This document shows, piece by piece, positions 37,301 to 48,440 of a stretch of 64,000 nt of DNA (position 1 is the first letter of the stretch; every line of letters starts with the position of its first letter). Source of the DNA: Ceratotherium simum simum (taxonomy: Eukaryota; Chordata; Mammalia; Perissodactyla; Rhinocerotidae). The position numbers were made by a program, and so were the translations under genes. The stretch spans positions 264,312-328,311 of the forward strand of contig NW_004454266.1 in NCBI RefSeq assembly GCF_000283155.1, read 5' to 3'. The notes under the pieces are model-generated. The model worked only from the letters and a program-made list of their open reading frames with translations, was not told the origin of the DNA and made no database searches.

Positions 37301-40300
37301 GGTGAACATGATGTAATCTATGCAGAAATAGAAGTATAATGATGTACACCTGAAATTTTTACAATGTTATAAACCATTGTTACTGCAATAAACAAAAAAT
37401 TAAAAAAAAAAAACAGAAAATGCAGTAAACTCTACTTTCCTAGTTCTTATCGGAAGTTACCTGTAGCAATGTGATTTAGCAAGCACATCCTTCAGTTATT
37501 TTTTTTTGCACACCTTTTATACTTTCACAAAGAATTAGAATCAAAAAAGAGAGAAAAGGAGACATTATGAGCCTTCTGATGTAAAGCGATAGGAAGTATA
37601 TAGCATCACTTGTGAAGTCTGCTTGACAAAACAAATCGAACCTGAATCTGATCAGGCGTCTGTATCAGTTCACAGGAAACACGGGGTGTGGGGCACCAAG
37701 TGAACAACATTGGAATGAAATCAGCAAAATCTAGACTGCGGGAAACTCTACGGGGCAAGTACCAGCGCGTGGATCTTGTTTGGATCCGATTCAAACAAAC
37801 CAATTGTAAAAATATATTTATGAAACGATCAGGAAAATTGGAACACAGATTGGGTATTGACATTAAGGAATTTTTGTTGATGTTTAAAGATGTGGTAATA
37901 GTATTATGGTTATGATTTTTTTTAAAGAGTTCTTTTATTTGAGTGATACATTCTTGATGATTTAGCAACGAAATGATGATGCTGCCTAGGATTTGCCTCA
38001 GTGATTCAGTTGGGGAGGGTGGTAATGAGTGGGGTCAGGTGAAACAGTTGTCTGTCTCTATGTTGATAATCTTTGCAGGCAGATGATGGGTACTTGGAGG
38101 TTCATTATAATATTCTCTCTACTTCTATGTATGTTTTAAAGTTTCATACCTAGGAGTTTAAAGAAAGGATTAGAGGCGCCGGCCCCGTGGCTTGGCAGTT
38201 AAGTGCGCGCGCTCCACTACTGGCGGCCTGGTTGGGATCCAGGCGCGCCCCGACGCACTGCTTCTCCGGCCATGCTGAGGCCCTGTCCCACATACAGCAA
38301 CTAGAAGGATGTGCAACTATGACGTACAACTATCTACTGGGGGGCTTTGGGGGAGAAAAAGGAGGAGGATTAGGCAATGGATGTTAGCTCAGAGCCGATC
38401 TTCCTCAGCAAAAAGAGGAGGATTAGCACGGATGTTAGCTCAGGGCTGATCTTCCTCACAAAAGAAAAAAAAAAAAAGAAAGGATTAGAGACAGCTAGTA
38501 ATAAATCACAAAAATGACAAGAGAAAAATAAAGTCAGAGAGATAAAAAACTTTAGAGAAAAAGGGGAGGTAATTACAACCGAAACTTGCAATAATACAGT
38601 TACTGCATTTCAGTCCTAAATTTGTCTCAGCTTCCTGGCTCCCCAGGCTAGGCGATGATTCTTTGTTTACTTGTAAAACACCCTATTTTAGCCTTTTAGG
38701 CATGCAGATTATGAGATGGGAGGAAGAGGGTTGAAATGTGGAAACCAACCCAAAGGAAAACTTTCTCGCCTGAGGCAAAGCTTTAGTTTCTTCTTCCTCT
38801 TTTTTTTGGTGTGGTGGGGATGGCGAGTGTACTGGGGAGGCAGTTAGTGAGCTAGGAAGTTATTGAACAGGCAGGAGAAAAATCTGCAACTGGAGAGGTC
38901 CTCACCATCGGACTTCTTTGCAGGTAAAAATTTCCCCACTAAAAACAGCTGTATGAAGAACATTCTGTGACACACAAAGCTATGTTCATATCCCTGCAGT
39001 GACTCTCTAGAAACAGTGCTTTGTTATCCCGCACACAATGCCACCTTCTGGTCCCAGCTCTGCAACAGTTGCCCTCAAGATACAAAAGTGATTGATTGTC
39101 TGATGTTTACGCTGCAGGTGGGGAGGAAAGAAAGGGAAAGGACCTGAAGCTAGGCCCTCAGGACATTTTTGTTCTTCAACTAAATAGCAATTAACTCTCA
39201 AATCTCCTCCTTCATCCACTTCACCTTGTCCACATCTTAACCATCCTGGGATAAAACAAAAAAAAATAAATTCCAAAATCATCCATCACACAAAACATAC
39301 GGAAAACAAAATTCTGGAGAAAGGAAGGGGTGGAGGTAAAATCTATAGGTGACATCTCTTTCTTTCTGTGGTTATATTTGGACATTTGTTTTACTTGCTT
39401 ATTCACTTGAACTATGTTTACCAGGAATATATTTTTCAGTAATGTTTCTCATCTAATAAAACACCACAAACACATCACTGGAGGAATTCATTGTAATAGC
39501 ATGTGATCAATTTGACTCGTTAGGAATAATGCCCTTGTGTATAACAAATAAATAAAAAGATATTCCAAAGTAAAACAGAGAAAGAAGTACACTTGGATAC
39601 TTAGATTAACTTTCAGATTATTCGTATTCTCCTCCAGCAGTACAAAATAATCAGGAATTTATTATTTTGGATTTTGCTGCCTCCATTTCTCATTTTTTTT
39701 TTCTATTTTGGATATTTTTTCCTTTTATTTAAAAAAATTTTTTTCTTTAATTTTCCTTTCTATGTACCCACAAGTGTACATATCGTATATTCTTTTATAT
39801 GAATGCATAACTATGATCAAATGGATAATTATGATCTTTTGTTTTTTTTTTTGGTTGGATCACACCCCATGCTCCCTCCTCTCCCCTCTTGCCCCAGTAA
39901 ACCATATTAACCTAACTTTCTTATGCGCATCCTTTCATTTTTTAATGCAATATATCTATATCAATATTGAATATATATACATATTCACAAACATATGGTA
40001 TTTGTTTTTGTTCCCTACATTCTGTAGCTTGCATTTATCATTCAACAATACCTTGTGGAATGCCTCCAAGTCATCTGGTAAAGCCCTAAACTATCTTTTT
40101 TTTTTTCCATTTGCTGAATTTATTTAAACAAATCTATTTAGAAATATCATAAACAAAACTTCTGACATGTAAACATACTGCCATGTTCCTGAAACAGATG
40201 TTAACACTTGATCGAAGTTAATAATCACTTGCTAGGAACGCTGTCCATTAATAAGGCCAGTCTTCAGTAAAACTAAAACCATTCCTATACTATCTTTTTA

Positions 40301-42245
40301 ATGGCTACGTAATATTCATGGTACTGATAACAATGTTTATTCAGTCACTTCCCTACTCGTGAGAATTGACTTTCGTTCCAGTTTTTCCCACTCTGAATAA
40401 TGAGGCAACAGACATCCATGAGCATCTGAATCCGCATGTACTGATGTGATTATTTCTACAGGATCGATTCCCAAGAGTGAGATGTTTGGGTTGAAGGATC
40501 TCATCTCAATGGAAACAATGATTGAAGTTTCAAAAGGAGGTCTTGGCCACGCAACAGATAATATCTAATATTATATGGCTCTACTCACCTTCCACTTTCA
40601 ATTCTATTGCTGCCTCCTCTTGGTTAGAATGATCTCGGAAGAAGCAGGTGAAACCTCCTTCATCTGAGAACCTTACATTCCGGATCTTGAGGGTCACCTT
40701 TCCCTCACCAATAGTGTCTTTCAGCAGCTCCGTCCGGCCCCGAAATTCGGGTGCCTGCTCTCCATCTTGATCTTTGCCATTTCGGTAGAGATGAACCACC
40801 CTAGAGAAGGGGGGCCGGTACCATCCCACCTCCATGCCTGTAGCATTCTTTCCAGGAGATATGCGACATGGCAATTCCACTTCATCTCCCACCAGAGCCC
40901 GGATGGGGTGCCCTGGTCCTATTACTCTGAACTGTCCTGTCCAAGATACCAGAGAAAAGAAACTGAGCGTCACGAGGAACCTTGACAATAAGCATGTCAT
41001 GAGAAAGGCTGCTTCAAAACAGGGAAAGAAGAAGACACTTGATTTTTAAATGGAATTCTAGAGCCAAGGAAGGAGGAGCTCAATTTCTCTTCTTAAGCAT
41101 TAAAAAAATGGTCTCTGTTTATAGAGCTACTGTGAGTGTCCTGGATAGAACATTCTAGCACGTGGTCATCTCAACAGCTGCTGCTCACCTTTCTGCCAAC
41201 TGTATCCATCTCTGATTCTTCAGCCCAGCCTTTAGGTCTAGCCTTGGAATGTGGTCCACCATCTTGCAGTTTAATTTTCCCATGGGCCTCCCTGTTCAGA
41301 CTTGGCCAAATTGATCCCTACTCTCCCCTTAGAGGTTCTGCTTTTGTCACTCCTCTACCACTGCCTCTCCACCACTTCTCAGCCCTCTGTCCTTGTGTCC
41401 ACCCTCTTCCCAAATTCTTCTCCTCTGACATCTTCCACCCTGGAGGTGGCTCTGTTTCCCTCTTCTTTTCCTTTGTACCTTCAACCCGCACTACAGCTCC
41501 TGGATCCAGCCCTGTACATGCTCCGGTCTGTTTCCTATGTGGGATGTGTCTCATCAGTCAGACTCAGAGCCACTAGAAGACAAGGCTGGTTTCTCCATTA
41601 GACCTGCAAGGCTTTCCTGAGGCCTCCTCTGTTAGGTGGCTCCCTGAGGTTGGGAAGCTGTCTTCTGTTTCTTTTATTTCTCCCTAACATATGAGAGCAG
41701 GGCTTCTGTATAAAAACTTATTAGTGCCTGATCATGCAGAACAGAGCTCTCAAACATGACAAGATGCTATAATTCAACAAACATTTATCAAGATTTACCG
41801 TGGGGCAGGTACTACTAAGCACGTTATACACTTCATTTCACTGAGCCCTGACAGTGACTCCAAATGGTTGCTATTATTACATCCCCACTAGGCAGGTGAG
41901 AAACCATAGCTGGGAAGGTAGGTAAGAAGGAGTTCAATGACAGCCTTGAGTTAAGGTCATGTTATGGAGTTTGGGTTCTATTCTGAAGGCCATAGGGAGC
42001 CACTGAAGTTTTCTGAGGAGGGGAACCACTTCAGCACTTCTATGTTTCAGAAAGATAACTTGCATAGCAACGTCAGGATGAATTGAAGGAGGTGAGCCCA
42101 GAGAAACTAGCCTTTCTGTTCTCAGGGTCTCCCCAGGGCAGGAATAAAGATAAATCTTACCTGCATAGCTGGAAGACAGCTGGAGGAGGAGGAGGAAGAG
42201 AGATGGCAAGCAGCTGGGCAGAGAGGAGCTCAATAAACTTGCCAT
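31366..42245 (-). CDS. MOG: MOG: myelin oligodendrocyte glycoprotein, complete, 8 coding exons
   Basis: Exons 5' to 3' on the minus strand: 42161-42245 (signal peptide), 40589-40936 (348 nt, Ig V), 35401-35514 (114 nt, transmembrane), 34011-34031, 33648-33668, 32148-32264, 31828-31848 and 31366-31379. All have AG/GT ends and compatible phase, giving 246 aa (human precursor 247 as I know it). MOG is a butyrophilin-like adhesion protein on the outermost myelin lamella of CNS oligodendrocytes and a target in demyelinating autoimmunity. Seen: a Leu-rich signal peptide ending SSSYA; an Ig V domain with C24, the N-glycosylation sequon NAT at N31 and the GGFTC cysteine; Pro42 as in human; a transmembrane helix in exon 3; a second hydrophobic segment (ITLFVIVPVLGPLVALIICY) in exon 6; and the C-terminus LEELRNPF. 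Three 21-nt micro-exons are kept. Exon 4 reads KLPAEM, against KLRAEI in human. Confidence 0.96.
32340..32840 (+). mobile_element. hAT-Charlie-like DNA transposon fossil in MOG intron 5
   Basis: The left end reads 'ggtttcttaacctgggatcc', like a Charlie terminal repeat. The body shares its order of words with the copy at 35985-36726 ('tattttatgtgtgtatttaaaac', 'ggatccatttggcttcacca'). Non-autonomous and decayed. Confidence 0.55.
34427..34495. repeat. Direct tandem repeat, 27-bp units, 42-bp period
   Basis: CAGCTACTTTGTGACTGGCT plus CTGTACT occurs at 34427-34453 and again at 34469-34495. The spacer holds a second short tandem (actaggccagt, actaggccag). It is a local duplication inside MIR-like sequence. 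Confidence 0.85.
34500..34640 (-). repeat. MIR SINE fossil
   Basis: 'cctttataacgtaggaggga' through 'tggattcaaatccagactgc' match the antisense MIR 5' half. Confidence 0.55.
35085..35290 (+). repeat. MIR SINE fossil
   Basis: 'gagctctgccacttacaagc' and 'ctctgtaaaatggggctatt' are close to the sense MIR core. Confidence 0.85.
35985..36726 (+). mobile_element. Second hAT-Charlie-like fossil, split by an ERE SINE
   Basis: Same word order as the 32340-32840 copy. It ends 'aagttcagaacccctcttct', a diverged Charlie-type terminal repeat. The SINE at 36315-36643 sits inside it. Confidence 0.55.
36315..36643 (+). repeat. ERE-type SINE, composite long form
   Basis: GGGCCGGCCCCGTGGCTTAG head, the CTATCTACTGGGGCTTTGGG block, then the GTTAGCTCAGGGCTGATCTT block and a (CAAAA)n tail. 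Short target-site duplication ATCCTTCT on both sides. Confidence 0.88.
37083..37414 (+). mobile_element. LINE-1 3' end (sense), 5'-truncated
   Basis: L1 3' UTR wording ('aagtgaaataagtcagaggg', 'gattggtggttaccagaggg') with an A tail. The target-site duplication AGAAAATGCA is at 37073-37082 and 37415-37424. Confidence 0.85.
37500..38150 (+). repeat. Ancient retroelement 3' segment, family not named
   Basis: Phrases such as 'gatgtggtaatagtattatggttatg' and 'gatgggtacttggaggttcattataatattctc' belong to a widespread old mammalian repeat. I cannot name the subfamily with certainty. Confidence 0.45.
38175..38474 (+). repeat. ERE-type SINE, composite long form
   Basis: CGCCGGCCCCGTGGCTTGGC head through the CAGGGCTGATCTTCCTCAC tail block and A run. 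The target-site duplication AAAGAAAGGATTAGAG is near 38160-38175 and 38473-38488. Confidence 0.9.
38490..39700. other. MOG intron 2, no feature recognised
   Basis: Mixed AT-rich DNA. 'tgccaccttctggtc' near 39050 is a weak CTCF-like core. No exon seen. Confidence 0.4.
39700..40560 (-). mobile_element. Old L1 (L1M-type) fragments, antisense
   Basis: 'aatggctacgtaatattcat' near 40300 and 'tctacaggatcgattcccaa' near 40455 are diverged forms of the antisense L1M 3' region. The 39700-40130 part is AT-rich with L1-like wording but less certain. Confidence 0.55.
41770..41950 (-). repeat. MIR SINE fossil
   Basis: 'ttcaacaaacatttatcaag' then 'attacatccccactaggcag': diverged antisense MIR, in MOG intron 1. 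Confidence 0.5.
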
Positions 42246-43227
42246 CTCCACTCTTGGTGGGCACAGAGAGCCCCTGCAGCAGGGTCAGGCCAAGCAGAGG
42301 CCCTCAGGGTGCATGTCCCCCACCACTGAAAAAGTCCAAGGGCAGGATCTGGGAGGGCAGTGCTGCCAGGGCCTGCCTCTTCCCAGTTGCCCTGCTGCAG
42401 CTGTGCTCCAAGGAACAGCCCCACGTCATCCTTGCCAGGCACTTACACAAAAGGGCTACAGATAGAGGGAATGACCAGGGTTTGCCTCCCCACCCCCTCA
42501 GAGCTACGGAGCAGAGGCTGCCTGGTACTGGGCTGTCCTCCCCTACTCCCTCCCGGGCACCCAGACTTTTAAGGGGCTTCTAGGATCTGACCAGTTGGGA
42601 TGGATCACTCACTGGACCTCAGGAAGAGGCTTGTCCATGTAATCTGTAAGATTTCTTCAACTCCTCTCCACCCAGTATTAGCCAAGGGAGAGGGATCATT
42701 GTGGGCCATTAAAAAAAGAACATTTAGACTTGGTTTCCTATTTCTACCTTCTCATAACTGTCATTACCAGAACCTCCCTCGCTCCTACTGCAAATCCACA
42801 CTCCCTTCCTTATGTTCAGACATATGATGGGTCACTCGGGCTTAGTTAGCTTCTCGCTCCCAAAGAATACATTTAGGAAAGTCATGAGTTGAATGTCAGG
42901 AGTTAATGGCCACTTGTGCACAGAGAGGCAAGAAGAAGGAAGGAAGATCAGCAGGGGCAGTGACTGTCACTCAGCACAGGCATTGAGAACAGAGCCAGCA
43001 ACCAGGACACATCCCTCCAGCCTGGGCATCACTCTCTGATTTCCTCAGTGTCACAGGGGAAAGTGAGACCTGGAATGGAAACATGGCCTTTCTTCTTATC
43101 CCTGGACTCAGCTGATTACTGAAGGGTGAGACCAGCATCAGCACCAAGTTTGAAAACTATGTTTCCCAGTCATAAAGCAAGGATGTCTCATCAAATAAGG
43201 AAAAAGTGTCAGGACGGACAATTTAAA
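42246..43227 (-). promoter_or_regulatory. MOG 5' flank
   Basis: The MOG promoter should lie just right of 42245. No clear TATA or CpG island is seen, in line with a tissue-restricted gene. No factor site stands out enough to call. Confidence 0.4.
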
Positions 43228-43690
43228 GCCATACTGTCCAAAAGTGGGCCCCCATATCTGGGGGTTCTGCATCCGTGGATTCAACCAACCCCAGATCGAA
43301 AGGCCTACAACGGTTGCATCTGTACAGACTTTTTTTCTTGTCATTATTCCCTAAACAATACAGTATACCAACTATTTACATAGCATTTACATTGTATTAA
43401 ATATCATAAGTAATCTAGAGGTGATTTAATGTATAGAAGAGGATGTGGGTAGGTTATATGCAAATATTGCACATCTTATGGATTTTGGTATCCACGAGGG
43501 GGCGGGCAGTCCAGGAATCAATCCCTCCATGGATTGGATGACTGTACAGTAATCACTAGCCACAGGTGTCCATTTAAATTAAAATTAAATAAAATTAAAA
43601 ATTTAGTTTCTTGATTGCACTGGCCATGTTTCAAATACTCAGTAGCATGTATGGCTGGTGGTTACCACACTGGACAGCACAAATACAGAT
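43228..43690. mobile_element. hAT-type DNA transposon fossil, split by a Tigger-like element
   Basis: 'actgtccaa' at 43232-43241 and 'ccacactggacagcacaaat' at about 43665-43684 are the inverted ends of a short hAT (MER-type) element with AT-rich 'aaattaaaattaaataaaat' inside. The Tigger-like copy at about 43243-43546 interrupts it. Confidence 0.5.
43243..43546 (+). mobile_element. Tigger-like (TcMar) DNA transposon fossil
   Basis: Inverted terminal sequences 'gtgggcccccatatctgggg' / 'aatccctccatggattggat...gactg' with TA at the right border, and 'ttcaaccaaccccagatcga' and 'gattttggtatccacgaggg' inside. Internally deleted, no transposase. Confidence 0.6.
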
Positions 43691-44219
43691 AATTACTATC
43701 ATCACAAAAAATTATATTGGGTAGCACCATTCAAGGGCTAGGAACATAACTGGGACATACATTTTCTGCTTTTGTCTGAGATGAGCACAAGGGGCTAGAA
43801 GGGCATACTCCGGGAGTTGCTTATTCTGTCTCCCTGCCAGGCAGCTGGAGTTTGGGCAAAAGTAGGTTGGCTACTCTGGAGCTGTGAGGTTGAAAGTCAA
43901 GGTCAAGAGGGTTGAATCAGTTAGGAAGAGGAGCCTCTGTCTAACTTCCTCTCAAGTAGGGGATTCTCTCCTTCCAGAATCTAAAATATCCTGTATGCTC
44001 TTCCTCCATGATGCACATTCAGGTAGAGTTATGCACAAGATGCTTTCCTGGGCAGCGTTTAGGAGTTGTAGGATGCTTGAAATTGTCCAGCACCAGCCCA
44101 GTTGTCAAAAGCTGGTTGGGAGATCAGGTTGGGATGGAGGGTTTAGGGAGGAGAGAGGGACAGGGGCTGGCCAATCAAAGCCACTTTGGAAAAATCACAG
44201 CATCTCTGAAAAAACACCT

Positions 44220-44430
44220 TACCGAATGCTTCCATGTGCCACTGTTCTAAGCAGTTTATACGTATGAACTCATTTAATCCTCACAAAAATAAAAATGTTG
44301 AACTACTCTCCCTCTTATTTTACCGATGAAGAAATTGAGATAAAAAAGAAATTAAGTCACTTGCTCAAGGTCACACCACTAGGGAGTGGCAGAGTTGTGA
44401 TTTGAAGCCAGTCTTTCTAGCCCTTGAGTG
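44220..44430 (-). repeat. MIR SINE fossil
   Basis: 'atgaactcatttaatcctca', 'accgatgaagaaattgagat' and 'caaggtcacaccactaggga' give a near-complete antisense MIR. Confidence 0.85.
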
Positions 44431-45162
44431 GCACTTGTAACAACTACACCACTCACCTCTGAAGAGCTCACCTCACTCACCTCCTGGCCCTGAACTGCCT
44501 CAGATCTCTGGAGAGAGAGTGGATTCCTGGAGCTGGGGTGAGAAGTCCTTTGGATGACATGATCTTTGGGGAAAGGTGACGTAAACAAGGAAAGGGAAGA
44601 GGGGCCATCAGCAAAAATGAAGCCAGTGGTGTTGCCATTTACAGAAATATGGGGTGTAGGAGCACCAGGTTTGTGCTAGGCATGAGCATAATATAGGTGT
44701 GTCTAAGACATGAAATTGCCATGTGTTGGTCAGAGCTGGTCATTTCCTTCAGCATGGAAATGTTGCTTTAATTGATTTTGTGTAGCATATGTTATGTAAT
44801 CTTGCAAGTATTCTTAGCTGGTTTCTTGCGTACATTATTCTTCTCAGTGATTTCCGTTTAATCTGCATCTCTCGTCGTGTCTGATAACAGGTCGTGTACA
44901 CAGTTACGCATACAAAGTGACATACTGTAAATACAATGAATGTGTATATTAATTAACATTCTGTCCATATGTGAAATAGTAACCACTCAATAAATGTTAG
45001 CTTATCCAGGTAGTTTCCCAAAAATAGTACTGCATAAGCTTTTCCAGATAATGTATGAAATATATATCTTACACAAATGATGACATATTGTTTATCTTCT
45101 TGTGTTGTTTACTTAATGCATAATTCCACATTAATACATAACACAGCTCTCTTGTACGTTTA

Positions 45163-45473
45163 TTTATTTGTTTTTTATTTATTGTTTTGTGTGTGAGGGA
45201 GATCAGCCCTGAGCTAACATCAATGCTAATCCTCCTCGTTTTGCTGAGGAAGACCGGATCTGAGCTAACATCTATTGCCAATCCTCCTCCTTTTTTCCCA
45301 CAAAGCCCCAGTAGATAGTTGTATGTCGTAGTTGCACATCCTTCTAGTTGCTGTATGTGGGACGTGGCCTCAGCATGGCCGGAGAAGCGGTGCATCAGTG
45401 TGCGCCAGGGATCTGAACCCCGGGCCGCCGGTAATGGAGCCCGCACACTTAACCGCTAAGCCATGGGGCTGGC
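45163..45473 (-). repeat. ERE-type SINE, composite long form
   Basis: Antisense, with both blocks ('gatcagccctgagctaacat' and 'aaagccccagtagatagttg'). The target-site duplication CTCTTGTACGTTTA is near 45149-45162 and 45474-45487. Confidence 0.92.
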
Positions 45474-45487
45474 CTCTTGTACGTTTA

Positions 45488-45900
45488 AAAATTGATTTTT
45501 ATTTATTTGTCTGTTCATTTGCTTCTGTTTCAAAATCCAAAAGGTATCAAACATATCTTGAAAATTTCCGTCACAGCCAACCATAGCCAAGTTGTTTTCT
45601 TTGAATCCTTCCCTATATACACATTTGCCACTAGAGGGCGCTCCAGGAGACAGTCACTGCAAGTGAAGACCAACAATAGCACTGACATCCCCCTCCCTTT
45701 TTTTTCCACATAAATGGTAAGAATTTATCTTGGAGATCTTTCCATATCAGTACCTAAAGAACATTCTTGTTATTTTGTACAGATACACAATATTTTATTG
45801 CAAGAATTTATTATACTTATTTAACTAGTTTCCCAGGACATTCAGTTTGTTTCGATTTTTTAAATATCTATTTTAATAGTTTGAAATAAGAATATATTTG
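45488..45900 (-). mobile_element. Old L1-type fragment, antisense
   Basis: 'gatctttccatatcagtacc' and 'tttattatacttatttaact' followed by 'tcagtttgtttcgatttttt' are diverged antisense L1M 3' wording. Confidence 0.45.
45625..45644 (+). promoter_or_regulatory. CTCF-like binding motif
   Basis: TTGCCACTAGAGGGCGCTCC fits the CTCF core CCACNAGRGGGCGC well, with flanking agreement. The motif reads on the plus strand, in the MOG-GABBR1 interval. Occupancy is not shown by sequence. Confidence 0.55.
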
Positions 45901-46549
45901 ATTAACATAAATTAACAAATATTTAACAGCAAACGTTATGTGTCAAGCTTTATATTAGGCCTTGATTATAAAAGTTTCAGCAAGACAGATAAAGTTCTTG
46001 CTTGAAAGTTATATTCCAATTATATTGCAGCTATATTCTAGTTAACATGTTGCCTGAGAGCACAAGTCAATGAGTATCAGGCCATCGTTTTCAACCTTTT
46101 TGCTCCTACATATAATCTGGCAATGAATTTCGGTCTATTATGGCCAGCTACATAATTTGAGAGCCCCAATACAAAATGAAACTATGGGGTCCTTTGTTCA
46201 AATAGCAGGAAAGAAAGTCTTTTCCTTTCTTCTGCAGATTCGCTCTCTATATGTCATGAAGACTTTGTTTTTGTTTTTGCTATTTAATGTCTCATTCCTT
46301 CAGGCACAGGGGTACTTAGGGGGGTGAATGCAGGCCTTCACAAGTGCCTGGGGTCCTGCCCCTGGACTTAGCAGGACAGGTGTGTATGCCTGACCCCCCT
46401 GGTCACAAGCCCATGAAGTTCACTCTGCCTTCTGCACAGGTGGAACTGTTGGCACAAAGAGTACATGCATTGGTAATTTTAATAAATAGTGATAACTTGC
46501 CCTTCACAAAGTTGTATACTTTGTACAAGTATACACACTGTACCACAGC

Positions 46550-46680
46550 TTTCTCCTCTGTAAGTGGGGGAATAATAACATCCACCTCATTAGAGGTGTG
46601 ACGAGAATTACATGAAGGAGCCCATGTGAACTTGAATGGCACACAGTAACCACTCAGTAAGTGCTGGTATTAGCCCTCAC
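46550..46680 (+). repeat. MIR SINE fossil (3' half)
   Basis: 'ttctcctctgtaagtggggg' and 'cagtaaccactcagtaagtg' match the sense MIR 3' end. Confidence 0.65.
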
Positions 46681-46964
46681 ATGCACCGATTTTCCTTTTG
46701 GAACTCTCTAGTGCCATAAATATCAAGAGGAATTGGACATTTTCTTCTCCACTTTTGTGGCTCAATTTTCATAGTATTGGTCTGGATATTCCATGGAGAT
46801 TCAATGACTGATAGACTCTAAAAAGTCTAATTTATATCCCTTTAGCCAGACATTTCATAGGGCAGCCAGAGAAATGAGAACAAGGATCTGAATCATCTGA
46901 CGCAGCTACCCAGCAAGTGAGTGCTTGTAGCATGTGAGCGTGTGTTGTAGGGAAGCCAGGAGCT

Positions 46965-47180
46965 GCTCTTTTATACTGATGTGTTTATATAAGTAACACA
47001 CACAGTGTAGAAAACTAGAAAAAATATAGAGAACATAAAGCCAATGATGTTCTGCCAGAGGTTTAAATTTTATCTATCAACATTTTCCCATTTTTATGTC
47101 TTCCTTGTTACTATTCTGAAATTCACCAGTATTTTCATCTTCGTAAAGGAAAGCTCTCAGCTTGTTATGAATCAGGTAAG
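46965..47180 (-). mobile_element. Old L1-type fragment
   Basis: 'agaaaactagaaaaaatata' to 'tcaacattttcccattttta' is L1M-like and short; low certainty. Confidence 0.35.
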
Positions 47181-47499
47181 GCACTTAGGTTTTTTTTTTT
47201 TTTTCTTCCTCGAAATGGAAATGATTTTGATCAAAATATTATGGGTTGTTCTGTGGAATAGGTATTAAGCTGCTCTGTAGGTCTTCGTGGGGTAGAACAG
47301 TTAGGTGCAAGCTCTCAAGGCAGATTTCAGTTGAGTACAAAGAAGAATCTTCTCTCTATGAGAACTGCCAACCGGGTAGGGAACGGTCAGTTGGCGTGAG
47401 CTTCCCGTTCCTGGACGTTCAAGCCAACATTGAACGGGACGTTAGGCTAGGTAACCCTAAGGTTTTGTCCCAGCTGTAGGATCCTACTATAATATAAAT

Positions 47500-47830
47500 T
47501 TTCCTTTCCCATCTTTTTTTCCGCTCCTCCTTGCCCCCTTTCCATTTCTCTAGCACCTTCACTTTTCGCCAACATCCCGCAGGATCTTGCAGGTGAAAGC
47601 CCGGGAGGGGCTCCCAGTCGCCCCGCAACAGCTGACGTCTACGGTTTTCCCACCAAGAATTGGTTGCCAGGAGACTTTGGGGGCGGGGAATAAGGCGGTG
47701 ACTACAAGTAGGCAAAAGCGAGGCGCCGGACGCAGTTCCCACCGACAAAGCCTTTTTTACCGCTTCACTTCAGACCCACTGCCCTTGGTTACCTGCCTTC
47801 CTCCACTGTCCGCTTCGTTTCTCTGCGTTA
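47500..47830. promoter_or_regulatory. Orphan GC-rich promoter-like segment with X1-X2-Y-like array
   Basis: A small CpG-bearing island far from any recognised gene. In order on the plus strand: GCAACAG (47625-47631), TGACGTC (47633-47639), a 19-base spacer, ATTGG (47659-47663), GTTGCC (47663-47668) and a GC box (47680-47688). The order, orientation and spacing of the first three resemble the X1, X2 and Y boxes of MHC class II promoters. No transcript or start site can be assigned; short frames on both strands have no known homology. Confidence 0.45.
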
Positions 47831-48189
47831 GTCCTGCTTGGACTAAAGAGACCTAGAATGTTGCTTGGCCGATAGCTCAGGAGTGGGAAGACCCAGGTGG
47901 CCGTTCGTGCCCATGGCCCATCCCGGGGAGCACCCACCTGGTGATGGCCCTTCCATCACTGCGTGATTGCTCTGACATTAGGAAGACGCGGTGGTGGCCA
48001 TTTTGGAACTGGGCAGCTGTCATTTTGCCCATCGTCTTGGGGCCTGGCAATTCCAGTCTTGTTTTCCTAGCAGAGAAAACTATATGGAAGCGTAATTGTG
48101 TAGTGCGAAATTTCTGGAGCTTTTTCAAGAGTGGTAATATCCTTATTCCGGAATATGGAGGACCCTGCGTCTTCACATATAATAGGAGA
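47831..48189. other. Flank of the orphan GC-rich segment
   Basis: Contains 'ggtggccattttggaactgg' near 47993, a YY1-like GCCATTTT. No gene recognised. Confidence 0.35.
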
Positions 48190-48440
48190 TATAGAAGCTT
48201 GGAAAGCCCAGATGCAAATTCCAGCTCCACTCAGCTGATTGATGAACATGTCAGCCTCTAGTTTACTGTCCTGTGGGAAGACCTGCGACCTTGGACATAG
48301 AGCTTAAAGAAACCTCAGTTTCTTTAACTGTAAAATGGGGATTATAGCACCCACCTCATGCGGTTGATGTGAAGACTAAATGAGACCGGTTCATTAAGTG
48401 CCTAGGCCTGTGTCTGGCTCTCAGAAACCATAACACCTAT
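48190..48440 (+). repeat. MIR SINE fossil
   Basis: 'ctcagtttctttaactgtaa' and 'acccacctcatgcggttgat' match the sense MIR 3' half. Confidence 0.75.
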
